Origin: Symsagittifera roscoffensis
Lineage: Eukaryota > Xenacoelomorpha > Acoela > Convolutidae
Reading direction: 5' to 3'
Assembly (NCBI RefSeq): GCF_963678635.1
Contig: NC_087064.1
Location: forward strand, 78,968,512-79,032,511
Length of the DNA stretch: 64,000 nucleotides
Made by a program: the position numbers and the translations under genes. Positions 42,467-53,700 of this stretch are shown here, piece by piece. The first letter of the stretch is position 1; each line of letters starts with the position of its first letter. The notes beneath the pieces are model-generated. The model saw only the letters and a list, made by a program, of their open reading frames with translations. It made no database searches and was not told where the DNA came from.

Positions 42467-44914
42467 GTCTGCTTTCAGTGCGATATGCCCTTCCTCCACT
42501 ATCATCCTGCCGTCGTCCCATGCCGGCAACTGGTTCTCTAGACTTGCTCGCTCAAGTACTTTCAAGGCATTTCGCACTTCGAATTTCGGGGGCATCGACC
42601 CTCTCACTTTCTTGGCTTGAGTCGTCCATGAGTTTATTTTCACATCGCTGGTATGGAAATAAATCGCTGCAGTGTAGCCGATGAAGAGCGGATCCCAGCC
42701 GTCGGTAAACTCCTTCTGCCGTTCTTCGGTTGTGGTTCTCGCGTAAGGGGACGGGACAACCAGGGAACTGTTCATCCCCAGGGTCATTCTCCTCACTGTG
42801 GGGAACTCGGGAATGCTCGTTGGTAGGACTTCTTTCTCCAATATCGCCTCTAGCTCCTTTTTCACTAACTCGAAGCTCTTCGTCCATGTAGGGATTCTCA
42901 AGACTTCTTGCCCATTGGCTGTCAAGGGATTCAAGTTCCAGAGCTTGGGGTAAGTTTCGATGGGGCCCTCGCGCTTGCCTCCCATCCGGCATTGCAGTTG
43001 TCCACGGAAACTGTACACGACCAACTCCGGATCCTTCACCTTCCCGAAGAGCACCGTGTTGCTCATTTGTGCCCTCAGCACCTCTTGCTGACACCAGTTT
43101 TGTGTCGTTCCATCTAGTACGCTTATGAGGCTCACGTGGGTTACGGAGTATCGATAAGCCGTCACCAGAGGATCCGGAAACGCGAACTTGACGGCCGGTC
43201 CATATATACAGGTCACGACCTCCCCTAGCCCCCGGATAATCCGCATGGGATCCGATCTCATGGCCAGGCATAGGTCCGTCAATAGGGGCATGCCTCCATT
43301 CGCTCTTCTCCATTCTTCTCTTGTCTTCGGGCTCTTCTCTTCACCAGTCAGGTGCCTGTTTTGCATCAACAGGTACTGCACTAGCAGCGTCTTTAGTCCT
43401 GCCGCACACTTGTATGAGTAGGTCTCAATACTCGAGTGTGTTCTTCCCATCGACAGGGGCTCCCCGTACCTCATCAGTCGGTGAAATGACGCCAGCTCAC
43501 CGTGGGTCAGAAGCACTAACGTCAAGTACCCATCTATCCTGAGGGTACCCACGCCACGACTGAACATGTATGCTGGGCCCATATTAAACAAGTGCCTCGG
43601 GTAAACCAGGTACAGCGCCAGCAACAGACTGATAGGCATGTTCAATACCTCCTGTATGAATGCCTTGAAGATAGCCTCCTTCGCACTGTACACCTCGGTC
43701 AGGAACTCTTTTCCCCAACAAGGACTCAAGAACTCGAGAATCTCATGATCCCTCCTCGTCCTTAGCTCACCTCTCGCGTGCTCCCTCCAGAACCCTCCAA
43801 TCGTGACCTCATTGGCTGCTGTGACGAACCTGCCAACCGTCATCTCCTTCTTCTCAGCTATTCCCAGTTGCTCCTCAAGAAAATCCCAGATCTGCTTCAC
43901 CAGAAGCGGCGCATCTTCTCTTGTTTTCTCCGTGGCGTTTTCCAGTCTTGGGGTCAAGAAGGGCCATTTGCCTCCCTCTTGTGCCAACCGATACACCATC
44001 GACTCTAGTTGCTTCTCCGATGCGGCCACGTTCTTCCTTTCGTTGTTCGGCCCTCTAGATTTGCTGGTTGAGCTCGTGATGGTCAACTCCATGTCCCGAA
44101 ACCACAGACTAGCCGTCAGGTGAGCCACCACTGGATGATCATCCCTTATAATCGGGCTGAGCTTGAGTTGCCTGGCGAAGTTGGATATCTCCAACAAGAG
44201 GACCTCGTCTAGTACGATGAGGATGTCGGCCAACTCATAAAAGCCTCTCAACGCATGGGAGACATCCGCCCATGCCGCCGCGAGTTCTGATCTGCGCAGT
44301 CTCAAGTTCGTCGGTTCCACTTCTCGGTTGGGAGCTGCCATCAAGACACGCCACCCATTCCCCTCTGCGATCAAGATCAAGATCGCGTACACAAAATGCA
44401 GCGCGAGCGGCATGCTCGAGTACCCGGGGGACGTTGTGAACGCCACTTTTGTCTTGGAGCCGAATCTTGAGGCAACATTCTCTTGTATCTCATTTATGGC
44501 CGCAAACAAGGTCTGGATGGCTTCCCAGATCCTCTTTGGCGTGGGCTCACCACCCTTGAGCTGCTCAAGAAATCCCGTTGCATGCAGATGATCGTTCATC
44601 CCTGCAAACAGTAGTAACTCAGGTTCGCAGGGCATTTCTGACTTCATTGCCACCACCAGGGTCAACATCTGGTTTAGCTCCGCTCCCGGCAAGGCATATA
44701 TCAGGGTCTCTGGCCAGAACAACTTGGGAGACGTTCCTTCAAAATCTGATCCTGCTACGATAACCACCCTTGCTGCAGCTGGATCTGCTCTGTCGTAAAC
44801 TGCCAGGGTTTTGGCCAGCTGCGTCTGCCCGCAGGGTTTCCCATATCGGGGGTCGTTGGCCAGTCTTGTGCCTTCATATGCGGCGTCTGGTAACTCCATG
44901 TCTCTCGGGTCCAT
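42464..44914 (-). CDS. ORF3 of the Ty3/gypsy element: 816 residues, N-terminal SGNH-like domain, rest unknown
   Basis: ATG at 44914 lies inside the end of ORF2 (41-nt overlap, different frame). Residues 50-265 look like an SGNH fold: 'VIVAGSDFEG' (block I position, Asp57 where Ser is expected), 'LPGAEL' (Gly77), 'LLFAGMNDHL' (Asn107), and 'DDHPVVAHL' (Asp258, His260/265). If so, it lacks the catalytic Ser and may bind rather than cleave. Residues 270-816 match nothing I know, with a few hydrophobic stretches ('ISLLLALYLVY') but no signal peptide or clear envelope features. The last codons read 'ALKAD' and the stop (42464-42466) coincides with the junction to polymerase copy C, so the true C-terminus may be missing. 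The frame is fully open. Confidence 0.7.
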   Translation of the reverse strand: MDPRDMELPDAAYEGTRLANDPRYGKPCGQTQLAKTLAVYDRADPAAARVVIVAGSDFEGTSPKLFWPETLIYALPGAELNQMLTLVVAMKSEMPCEPELLLFAGMNDHLHATGFLEQLKGGEPTPKRIWEAIQTLFAAINEIQENVASRFGSKTKVAFTTSPGYSSMPLALHFVYAILILIAEGNGWRVLMAAPNREVEPTNLRLRRSELAAAWADVSHALRGFYELADILIVLDEVLLLEISNFARQLKLSPIIRDDHPVVAHLTASLWFRDMELTITSSTSKSRGPNNERKNVAASEKQLESMVYRLAQEGGKWPFLTPRLENATEKTREDAPLLVKQIWDFLEEQLGIAEKKEMTVGRFVTAANEVTIGGFWREHARGELRTRRDHEILEFLSPCWGKEFLTEVYSAKEAIFKAFIQEVLNMPISLLLALYLVYPRHLFNMGPAYMFSRGVGTLRIDGYLTLVLLTHGELASFHRLMRYGEPLSMGRTHSSIETYSYKCAAGLKTLLVQYLLMQNRHLTGEEKSPKTREEWRRANGGMPLLTDLCLAMRSDPMRIIRGLGEVVTCIYGPAVKFAFPDPLVTAYRYSVTHVSLISVLDGTTQNWCQQEVLRAQMSNTVLFGKVKDPELVVYSFRGQLQCRMGGKREGPIETYPKLWNLNPLTANGQEVLRIPTWTKSFELVKKELEAILEKEVLPTSIPEFPTVRRMTLGMNSSLVVPSPYARTTTEERQKEFTDGWDPLFIGYTAAIYFHTSDVKINSWTTQAKKVRGSMPPKFEVRNALKVLERASLENQLPAWDDGRMIVEEGHIALKAD

Positions 44915-47254
44915 CAGTTTGTCTAACCACTCTCAATTGTGCTGGAGTGGCCACTCTAATTCTGGAAATGCTGGTTCGGTGCTTGGGAGGCTCCACCACC
45001 AATCCCGGGCTCCCTAATGACTTGAGAGGTCTGTAATTGATCGGTCCCATCACCGATTTTGTGGGAATTCCAGTCAGATCCGCCGTCTCCATCAACTTCG
45101 CTCTCGAGAAATGTGTTTCATGAGCCTTCAACCAGTCCACGCACTGGTGTCTCCCCAAGTCTTCGTGTGACACCTGTTCCAGACCCAAAGCTCTCGCTAG
45201 CTCCTGCCTACATTCCAGATCCTCCAGATCCAGTTCCTTGACCTTCTCCTCATATTTCGACCTGCTGGTCTCCAGTGGCTTCTCTGACCTCTTCTTCTCC
45301 GCAACCACCACTGAGGATATTATCGACCCTTGAGGAGTTGCTGATATCGCTTCATCTGCTTCCATGGGTGTGGTGCTCGGTAACTTGGTCCGGCTGTTCC
45401 TCAAACTGTCTCTAGAATCGGCTCTCTCGCCTAAGCGACTGGACAAAGACCTCGGGTTGAAGAAGGGTGGGTTTGGAGGTGGTCCGAACGTGACTTGTGC
45501 TGTCTCCAGCAATTCTGCCTCTAGCGCACATATGTGTCTTTGGAAGACGTTGTTCAACCACTCCACCCCTCTGGGCCTATCAAAGTGAATGTCATCCGCA
45601 GATGCATCGTCAGGGAAAGAGGATAGCTCCATTTGTTCAGCCACGTCCAGTAGCCTAAGGGGAAGGACACTCCTTTGATGTACCTTCTTGATTGCTTCGT
45701 TCAGGCCTCGCACTTTTGTGTTCATCTCCACTGCATGTTGATCCGCTCCCATGTTGTAGGGAACAGTACATACCGTGAGAATGGACGGATCCATTTGGAT
45801 CCGTATTTCCTCGAGAATGCAGCTCATCTTTTCGTGCAGCCTTGTCACCTTCCTTGCTTCCCCCCTGGACACATCATTCGTCCCGACCATCAGGGTGACC
45901 GTGTATACACTCACCATCCCTAACATCTCAAGTGTCGCTAACATCTGCGGCGTTGCGGCTCCGGCGAAGCTCAAGATTCCCGTCTGCCAATGAGACTGGA
46001 TCCGGGTCAGCACTCGCAGCAAGCTGTCCCCAACGATCAAGTGAACCACACCCTCAGGCACTCGCGGATGCGTGAAGTACTCCACCCAAGTCGCGTCGTG
46101 GAAGCAATCTCTCCTCTCCCTCTGCGCCGCGCTCCAGTCTATCCGATTGTGCTTGCGATATCTCCCTTCCGTATTCTTCTTGTAGCTCGAGATCACCACA
46201 CTCCTGACAGGTTGCTCCCCCCAAGTCGAGGGTAAGTCCGCTCTTGCCGGACTCTCGCGATTCCTCAGCTGTAGCCTCTCGTGCAACTCTTTCAACCGTG
46301 ACGAACCGCCACTCACCTGGCTACTACCTGGGGTCGAGCTCGGTGTATATCCAGGCAGCGCGACGTCCATCAATGGTCGTATTACTTGAGTCTCCATTCC
46401 ACGCAGGGAGGATGCTGATTCGGGCGATATCCATACCTCCAGCCCCTCGTTCATATGCTCCTGAGCCGCACGATCGAGGTTGAATCGTCCCTTCGACCTA
46501 GGAGCTTCATCCACTTCCATGCGTGACTCTGGCCTTGAGACAGTCACTACCCGTTCCTTGGGCCTAGCCCCTTTCTGCATATCGAGCTCGCGTTGTTGTT
46601 GCTGGATTCTCTCAAGTTTTGCCTGATCTCTCTCGAGAGCCTGCTTCAGCTGCTCACAATTCGCGGCATTCTCCCGCACCCTTTCTGCCTGTAGCCGTTC
46701 AGCTCTCATTATGTCTAGTTCTCTCCGCGCTTGATCCCTCTCAAGCACCGCTTGATCCCGGTCGAGGTTCGCCTTGTTTCTTTCCCGCTGGGTTTTCTCG
46801 AGTTCTCTCTGCATGGCACTGACGTCCGGATAAGCTTCCCCCGTCTGCTGTGCCCGTGTCATCGATAGTACTTTGCTCGTACTCTGGCTCGTGGACCTGA
46901 CTGATGGTCTGACCGGCAGTGGGAATTCCCCCGCGCCATACTCCGTATTGTTGTTCAGGCCAGGGTTCCTCGCCAAATCGAACCCCCTTATCGCCCCATC
47001 CACGTTCCAGGACAGCCATCTGGTTTGTTCTTGATTGGACACCCCTCATCATTGGTGTAGCCTACCATCAAAACCGCTTCCGTCGCAGACTCCCGACACT
47101 CGCCCTGTTCCTCCAATTGGAGGATGGCGTTCAGCATCACTGCCATTCTCTCGTCCACTTGAGTATAATCCAGGTCCCTCAACCGCCTGTACAATTCGTC
47201 AAGTGTGGACTTTTTCAGAGCCGATGGCATGGACTTCCAGAATCGATCTGCCAT
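44874..47254 (-). CDS. ORF2 of the Ty3/gypsy element: coiled coil plus SGNH/GDSL hydrolase
   Basis: The main open part is 722 codons (from 47042). The likely start is ATG at 47254 ('MADRFWKSMPSALKKS'), joined across a frameshift in a GGGG run near 47045-47048. Numbering in the open part: residues 75-160 are a strongly charged coiled coil ('LERDQARRELDIMRAERLQ'); residues 330-505 are an SGNH hydrolase with all four blocks: 'VGDSLLR' (Ser340), 'FAGAAT' (Gly361), 'MVGTNDVS' (Asn389) and 'DDIHFD' (Asp483, His486). SGNH enzymes hydrolyse esters such as lipid or sugar acetyl esters. Related domains are known from CR1-type ORF1 proteins and Ngaro (DIRS-like) elements, but I do not know one in a Ty3/gypsy element. 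The C-terminal 215 residues are low-complexity. It overlaps ORF3 by 41 nt. Confidence 0.8.
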
Positions 47255-47276
47255 TTCTGTGATTTCAATTGAGTCC

Positions 47277-47376
47277 TTGAGTATTAGCAACTTGAGTATT
47301 AGCAACTTGAGTATTAGCAACTTGAATTTTACCTGAGCAACTTGAGTATTAGCAACTTGAGTATGAGCAACTTGAG
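47277..47376. repeat. 15-bp tandem repeats between pol and ORF2
   Basis: About six copies of AGCAACTTGAGTATT, with one interrupted unit ('gaattttacctg'). They lie in the spacer upstream of ORF2 of the retroelement and are translated as repeated 'LLILK' or 'TQVA' if ORF2 starts further upstream at 47431. They may mark a subgenomic promoter or splice region, or be a simple expansion. Confidence 0.75.
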
Positions 47377-47731
47377 TTTTCTTTTTGAGATGTCGTTTTC
47401 TTCCTTCAATTGAATATAGATGAGTAGTCAATGTGAGTTCAACAAATCAATCTGAAAATAACACCCGATTTTTTAGACCGACAAGCTGTGTCCCTAACCA
47501 GAAAACCCCATTACTTTTATGATAAAAACCCCCTCCTTTTCGCCCTACTAAAATAGTTCAATTGAAATATTCTAAAAACATGCAGATACATTTTATGTTT
47601 TAGCACCATCAATCATTTAAAATAATTATTGTCATGCCAATCACCCCTAAGATCCCTTACCTGTTTTGTACCCCAGTACCTATCTCAAGACTCCTCCCTC
47701 ACACCCGGCTCGATACCCCCGTGTACCCGAC

Positions 47732-50700
47732 TCAGGCGATGCTCAAGTAGTACTTCTTATGAAGATACACCATTATCTCAGTTTCTGCAAAGACCACATG
47801 TAGGATAGCGTACAATTCCCTTGGGCTCAGTTTGCCCCTGTTTGGGTCATACACCGGCATTGAGACCTCTGTTATTCTTCTTTCAATCATGAAGTCTCGT
47901 AGTCTTGTTAGCGCCAACATCACGTGTTCGGGATCAATTGTGTTCCTGTCATTGACCCTCGTCACTAGGAAGCACAGGTATTTCCCCGGGACTTGTGCTA
48001 CTGATGGTGGGAGCGCTGCCATCCCTCCCAGTCCTGGTCTCTGTCTGAACAGAAACTCTACGTTCTGGTATTCTCTCTTGAAGTCAGCTTCCAGTCTTGA
48101 TTTGAAACTCATGTCTGCCGTGATGCAGATCGCGCTCGTTCTGTTTGACAGGATGAAGTCACTATCTGTTATCATGATGTTTTCCGAGTACTGATTGGGT
48201 ATTTCAAATTTCGTTTTGAAATTCCGGCCTATGTTAGGCTCTGGCTCTTCTTCTTCCAGTTCCAATTCGCTTGTTTCTCTCACTTCTTTGAGCTTCTTTA
48301 TCATCAAATTTTCGGTGTGGGTAAGTCCTACCCCCACTCCCCGGACAAAAATATTTATCGACGTCCCCGTCGATGTTGTCGGGTCTGAATTGTCCGGTGG
48401 AATGTCCAGCGGCCTGTCTGTCGCCGTCCAGCCGAAGAGAGGGTCTTCTGACTTCTTGTGTTTTTCCGCTGACACGTCGACTTGCTGGATACTCTGTCTT
48501 CCATGGCCATCGTCTTTGACGTCGCGTATCCACTCTAGTATCCTCAAGTTCGTGTTCTCCCTCCTCTCTATCTCGCTCTGTTCGAGATCCGTCTCCACTT
48601 CTGGTGTCGAGTAATCTTCATGCGGATAGTGTCCTCCATCATCAATGACCTGCCATTCCTCTTCGGCTTCCAGTTCGCCTGCACTCAGTAATTCCTCCCC
48701 CAATTTGTCTGGCTGTATCTTGTCAATCAAGAAGTCATCCCCGTATCTGTTATACCTCATACCCGTCCGTTTACGATTGCCAGTTCTGGTTCCCGGTGAT
48801 ATTGGTCGATCTGGCTCCATCCACTTCGGCACCTCATCTTGTTCCGGGTCGTTCCAGTCTTCTTCTGCAAACGATCCTGCTTCAGACTCCACCTCTATCT
48901 TTTCATTGTCGTCCAAGCTCAAGTTTTCATTGCCATCATTTTTCTCTCTGGTGCCTTTTTCATTCACTTCACACGCTGGCTCTACCACCAGGTACTTGAG
49001 ACCCTCCATGTCTTTCGGTAGGCACCAGTCCTCCGGGGACGGGACGTGAGGCTTCAGAGTTTCGTAATGTGCTGCTCGCCCAGTACTCAAGCGGTAGAAC
49101 CGTCCTTGTTGATGTACTTCCGTTATCATGAATGGTCCCCTCCACTTCTTGAGTAGTTTCTTTGTTCCCTTGGGCGGTATGACATTTTGGAAGACCCACA
49201 CGTATTGGCCCACTTCATATGGCTTCGCTTGTAATATTTTCTCGTCATACTTCTTGCGTTGTCTCATTTGTGCTTGCGCCGTCTTCCTGCTGCATAGCTC
49301 GTTTAGCTCTTGTTGCCTTTTGATCGCTTCCTTCACATATGCCTGAGGCGACGTCTTCTTCCCCTCGTATTCTGGGTAGAAGAATGTTATAGGCATTGCC
49401 CTCTCCCTGCCCGTCAACATCATGAAAGGACTGATGCCCGTCGTTGAGTGCTGCGTACTGTTGTATGCTCCTACTACCTGTGGCAGGTATTTGTCCCAGT
49501 CCGTCATGTATCTGGAGCAGTACACCCTTAACATGTTGACCAGTGTCCTGTTCTGTCTCTCTACCAACCCATTGGTCTGTGGATGATAGGTCGTCGAGTG
49601 TGCTTGAGCAATGTGCGATCTCTTCATCAATTCTTTCGTCAAGTCCCCCACAAAGGCTTTGCCGTTGCCCGACTGGAAAGTCATTGGACAACCATACCGC
49701 GATATCCAATGCGTTATCAGATGATCACATGTCTCCTCGGCTGAGGCTGTCTGGCACGGAACCGCTTCCGCCAACTTTGTGAAGTGATCTATTATAACCA
49801 GTATTTGGTTATAACCCGACTCCGTCATGCAGATTTTCTGATGGTCTATCTGCACCACTTCATTGAATTCCGAACTCTCGACAGACTTGAGGGGAAACTT
49901 CATCTTTCTTGGGTCTTTTACCTGAAGGCATGCTAGGCAGGCATTCACCCATCTCTCGCAAGCTTTTCTCATTCCCGGCCAATCAAACCTATGAAGTATC
50001 CTTTGTTGTACTTTATCTATCCCCTGGTGGCCCATCTGGTCGTGTGATCTGAAAAGCACCTCCGTTTGGTACAATTGTGGTAGTATGATGAGGTTGTGTT
50101 TGTGTAATACCTTTTCCTCATCTCTCCTTTTGCACGCTACCACCCCATCAGCTGTGTGATAAAGTAAGTCTTTCCTTTCTTTGTAGAACTGACTCAAGAT
50201 CTTGTAGCTGTCTTCCTCAAGTTCTCCTTTCTCCTTGACCCCCGACTGGATCCATTTGGAGAGATTACTTGTCATTTTGTCATTCCTCTGGGCTCGTATT
50301 AAGTCTGACAGCCTATATCTCGCCTTGACATGCTCCTTCAGCGCCATGATCTGTCCATTCATCTCACCAGGATTGTGGATGTCATCACTCAGTTTCACGC
50401 ATATCATCCTTTTCACGATTTTCATGTCATCTTCTGGTACCAGATTCGTTCTGACGTTTGAGTTGCACGATAGTTCCCTGAATGGCTTTCTTGAAACTGC
50501 AATTTTCTCAAGTTCTTCACCACCTCGTACCTCTTGTGTGTCCAGATTGTACGTTCCTGAAGATGGATCTGTCTGTAACTCCCTGTTGTGTTGTCTTATC
50601 TTCTCTTCCGCCAATATCATGCATAGACTGTCCTGGTCTTCACTGCTCTCATCCGAATCTTTATCCCAATCTTCACGCTCCCCGGACAATTTCCCTTCTC

Positions 50701-53700
50701 CGGTTCCTTCTTCTTCCATGAACCTGGACCACTCCCCGGACTCTTGATCTAGTCCCAGGTGTTCAGCCTCTTCTTTGAACGCCACTTTCTTTTTCCTAAC
50801 CTTGGTCTGTTCCAGAATGTCCTCAGGGATTTTGTCAACTAGTGACCGCACGACGTCCTTGCTATCAGCCACGCTCCCTGTTGAGGAGTCAGTATTGTTC
50901 ACCGTCTCTTGTTTCCGAAGTATGGTGACTTCCGGTTCCTCTTGACCCTTCGCCTGGATCACGGGTTTGTCATCCGATAGTTTCTCAAGCAGCCTCATTA
51001 AGTCTTCACCTATTCGGGCAGTTCCCGCCTCTACCTGGTTGAGGTCATAACCTTTTGCCTTGAGCGTTTCCCTCACGATCTTGGACTTGAGCATTGTTCC
51101 TACCGGAATCCTTCTGCTTTTCTTCAAGATGGTCTTTTCTGGATGTTCTTTAGGTAATTTCGGGTGATCTTCAATCGGTTTGCCTGATTTGTCCAGCCAT
51201 CTCGTGAGTGGAAGACTGTCGTACGTTTCCTTGTCCATGAAGGAGAAGCCATCTTTGATCTCAGGTCTGTCCGCCTCTCTTTGTTCTTGTCTCTCGTAGA
51301 ATTCCGTCTTCTTACTCAAGCTGTCGGCATTTTGATGTTTGTCTCGTGTTCTATGCTCAATTATCATATTGTATCCGTCAAGGCGAACTATCCACCTCCC
51401 GATGTAACTCTGGTCCATCGAGTACGTTTTCAGCCAGCTTAGTGCTCGGTTGTCGACTCGCAACTTAAATGGTTCACTGCCCAGGTACGCCCTGTACTTC
51501 TCAACAAAGGTAACCACCGCGAACATCTCTGCCTTCGGTGCTCCGTACTTCATTTCCGTGTCACTCAGGACTTTGCTCCCGTAAGCTATTGGTCTCAAGA
51601 CTGTCTTCCCATTCCACTCTTGTTCCTGATGAAGGATTCCTGAAATCGCAACTACCGACGCATCCGTGTCCAGCACGTACATCCCTTTCTCAGTCGGCAT
51701 CCCCAGTACTGGTGCCTCACATAGCTCTTTCTTTATCCTCCGGAATGACTCCTCTGCCGCGTTGTTCCATGTGAACTTCTTGCCCTTGTGCCTCATCAAT
51801 TGTTGCATCGGGTACACCTTGTCCGCGTAGCCTTTGATGAACTCTCTGTAGTAGTTAGCAAAGCCCAGGAAGCTCATCAACTGGTGTTCCGTCTTTGGTG
51901 ACTTCCAGGTTAGGACTGCCTCCACGGCGTCTGGATCAGGTCTGATGCCGTGCTTGTCTACCATCCTGCCCAAATATTTAATTGAGTCCTTGAGTATCTC
52001 GCACTTTGATGGTTTACACTTTAGCCCCGATCTTTTCATGCACGCGAACACCTCGTCAAGTCTCTCAATGTGGTCTTCTAGTGTTGGCGTTGCTATTACC
52101 ACGTCATCCACGTAGCACATTACCAGGTTGCCATACTTCTTTGTCACGCCTATCAGCGCGTGTGCCATCAATCGCTGAAACGTGGCTGTGGCATTGCAAA
52201 GTCCAAACGGCATCCGTTTCCATTGAAACAGACCCAACTCGCAGGCAAACCCTGCCTTGTCCCTGTCCTGCTTCCGTAGTGGTACCTGCCAAAAGGCCGA
52301 GCCTAAATCAAGAGTCGTAAAAAATTTTGCATCACCTAACTTCGAGAGGCTTTCATCAATCCTAGGTATGGGATAGGCATCCTTCACCGTGACGGAGTTC
52401 AGGTATCGAAAGTCACAACAAAACCTCAACTGGTCGCCTTTCTTCTTGGCCATCACTACTCCACACGCCCACGGTGACTTGGATGGTTCTATCATGTCAT
52501 ACTCTAGTAACGTCTCGATCTCTTTCCTACACGCGTCCGATTTGTGTGGGGTCATGCGCCTCGCCCCCTCCCTGTGTGGTACCGCGTTTTCCTCAAGTTC
52601 TATTTCATGTTCAACGAAATTACAACACCCGATATCCGCTTTATGCCTCGAAAAAACTTCCTCGTTCCGCTCTAGTACGTCCTTGATGGCTTCGAGCTGT
52701 TCATCTTTCAGTTTGCCCCTTAAATGTTCAATCTCCGGCAGCACTGGTTTGTCAGTCTGCATTTCATCCAGTGTGGGTCGATCTGGAAAGTTCGAACAGC
52801 TCGACAGCCCATCGTCCGTTTCTGACTTAAGTGATTTAATAAGACCTGATGAATCTTTTATTTTCTGCAATCGTCTCAAGATACAAATTTTGTCCCTGTG
52901 ATTGGGACAATCAACAACTTCATTTTGTTTTGAGTTCTCAATCGTTTCATATCGAGTTTTAACCGGTAAAGCATATCCCAGTTTCCTCCCTCTCTGTATC
53001 GTGATCGGTATATCAAGGGTATTCAACAAGACACTGACGCAGAGGCCGCTCTTCGTTATCGAGAATGATCTTCCTAAAACAGCAGCACTTTGACTATTAG
53101 GATTTGGAACTATACACACTTGCTTGTTGTCACTTAGTTCATTGTAATTTTTCATCCTCAAGCTTACGATTGCCGCTTCATTAGCTTTTAGCCTCACCCT
53201 CCTACTCAAGAATACCGGTGCTTTGTTTTCATTTGCCATTATTAAATTTACCGGTTTGATTGCGTACCTCCTATCCGGGTTCCGTATCCTGAACATTGCG
53301 TTATTTAGATCAATCGTTACGTCAAAATTCCTGATGAAGTCTCTGCCCAAAATGAATTGGTCAGATTCATCTAGGTTTTCTACCACGATAAAGCTCATCC
53401 ACAGGTTACGTTCCCCCAGATTGAGCGCTATTATCGGCGTTCTGCCTAACACGCGCAGGGCTCCTTTGTTCGCAGCCGACAACCGTATTCTCGAATCTAT
53501 CAAGTCATCTTTGTTGAAGCCCATTCGTTCCCAAGTTTCGATTGGTATGACACTCAAGACCGCTCCCGTGTCAAGTAACCCACGTAACTGAGTCTTCTTG
53601 CCACTTATGTCTAGCACGTGCCCTGTCACATCTGCCTCTGTCCCAATGTGCATTGCATCTTCTTCAAGCATGGCGCAGTGTCCAATCGATCTCACTTTCA

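Noticed and set aside
42464-44914. ORF3 as a retroviral envelope protein
   Set aside because: No signal peptide, furin-like site, fusion peptide or C-terminal membrane anchor; the start resembles an SGNH-type fold instead.
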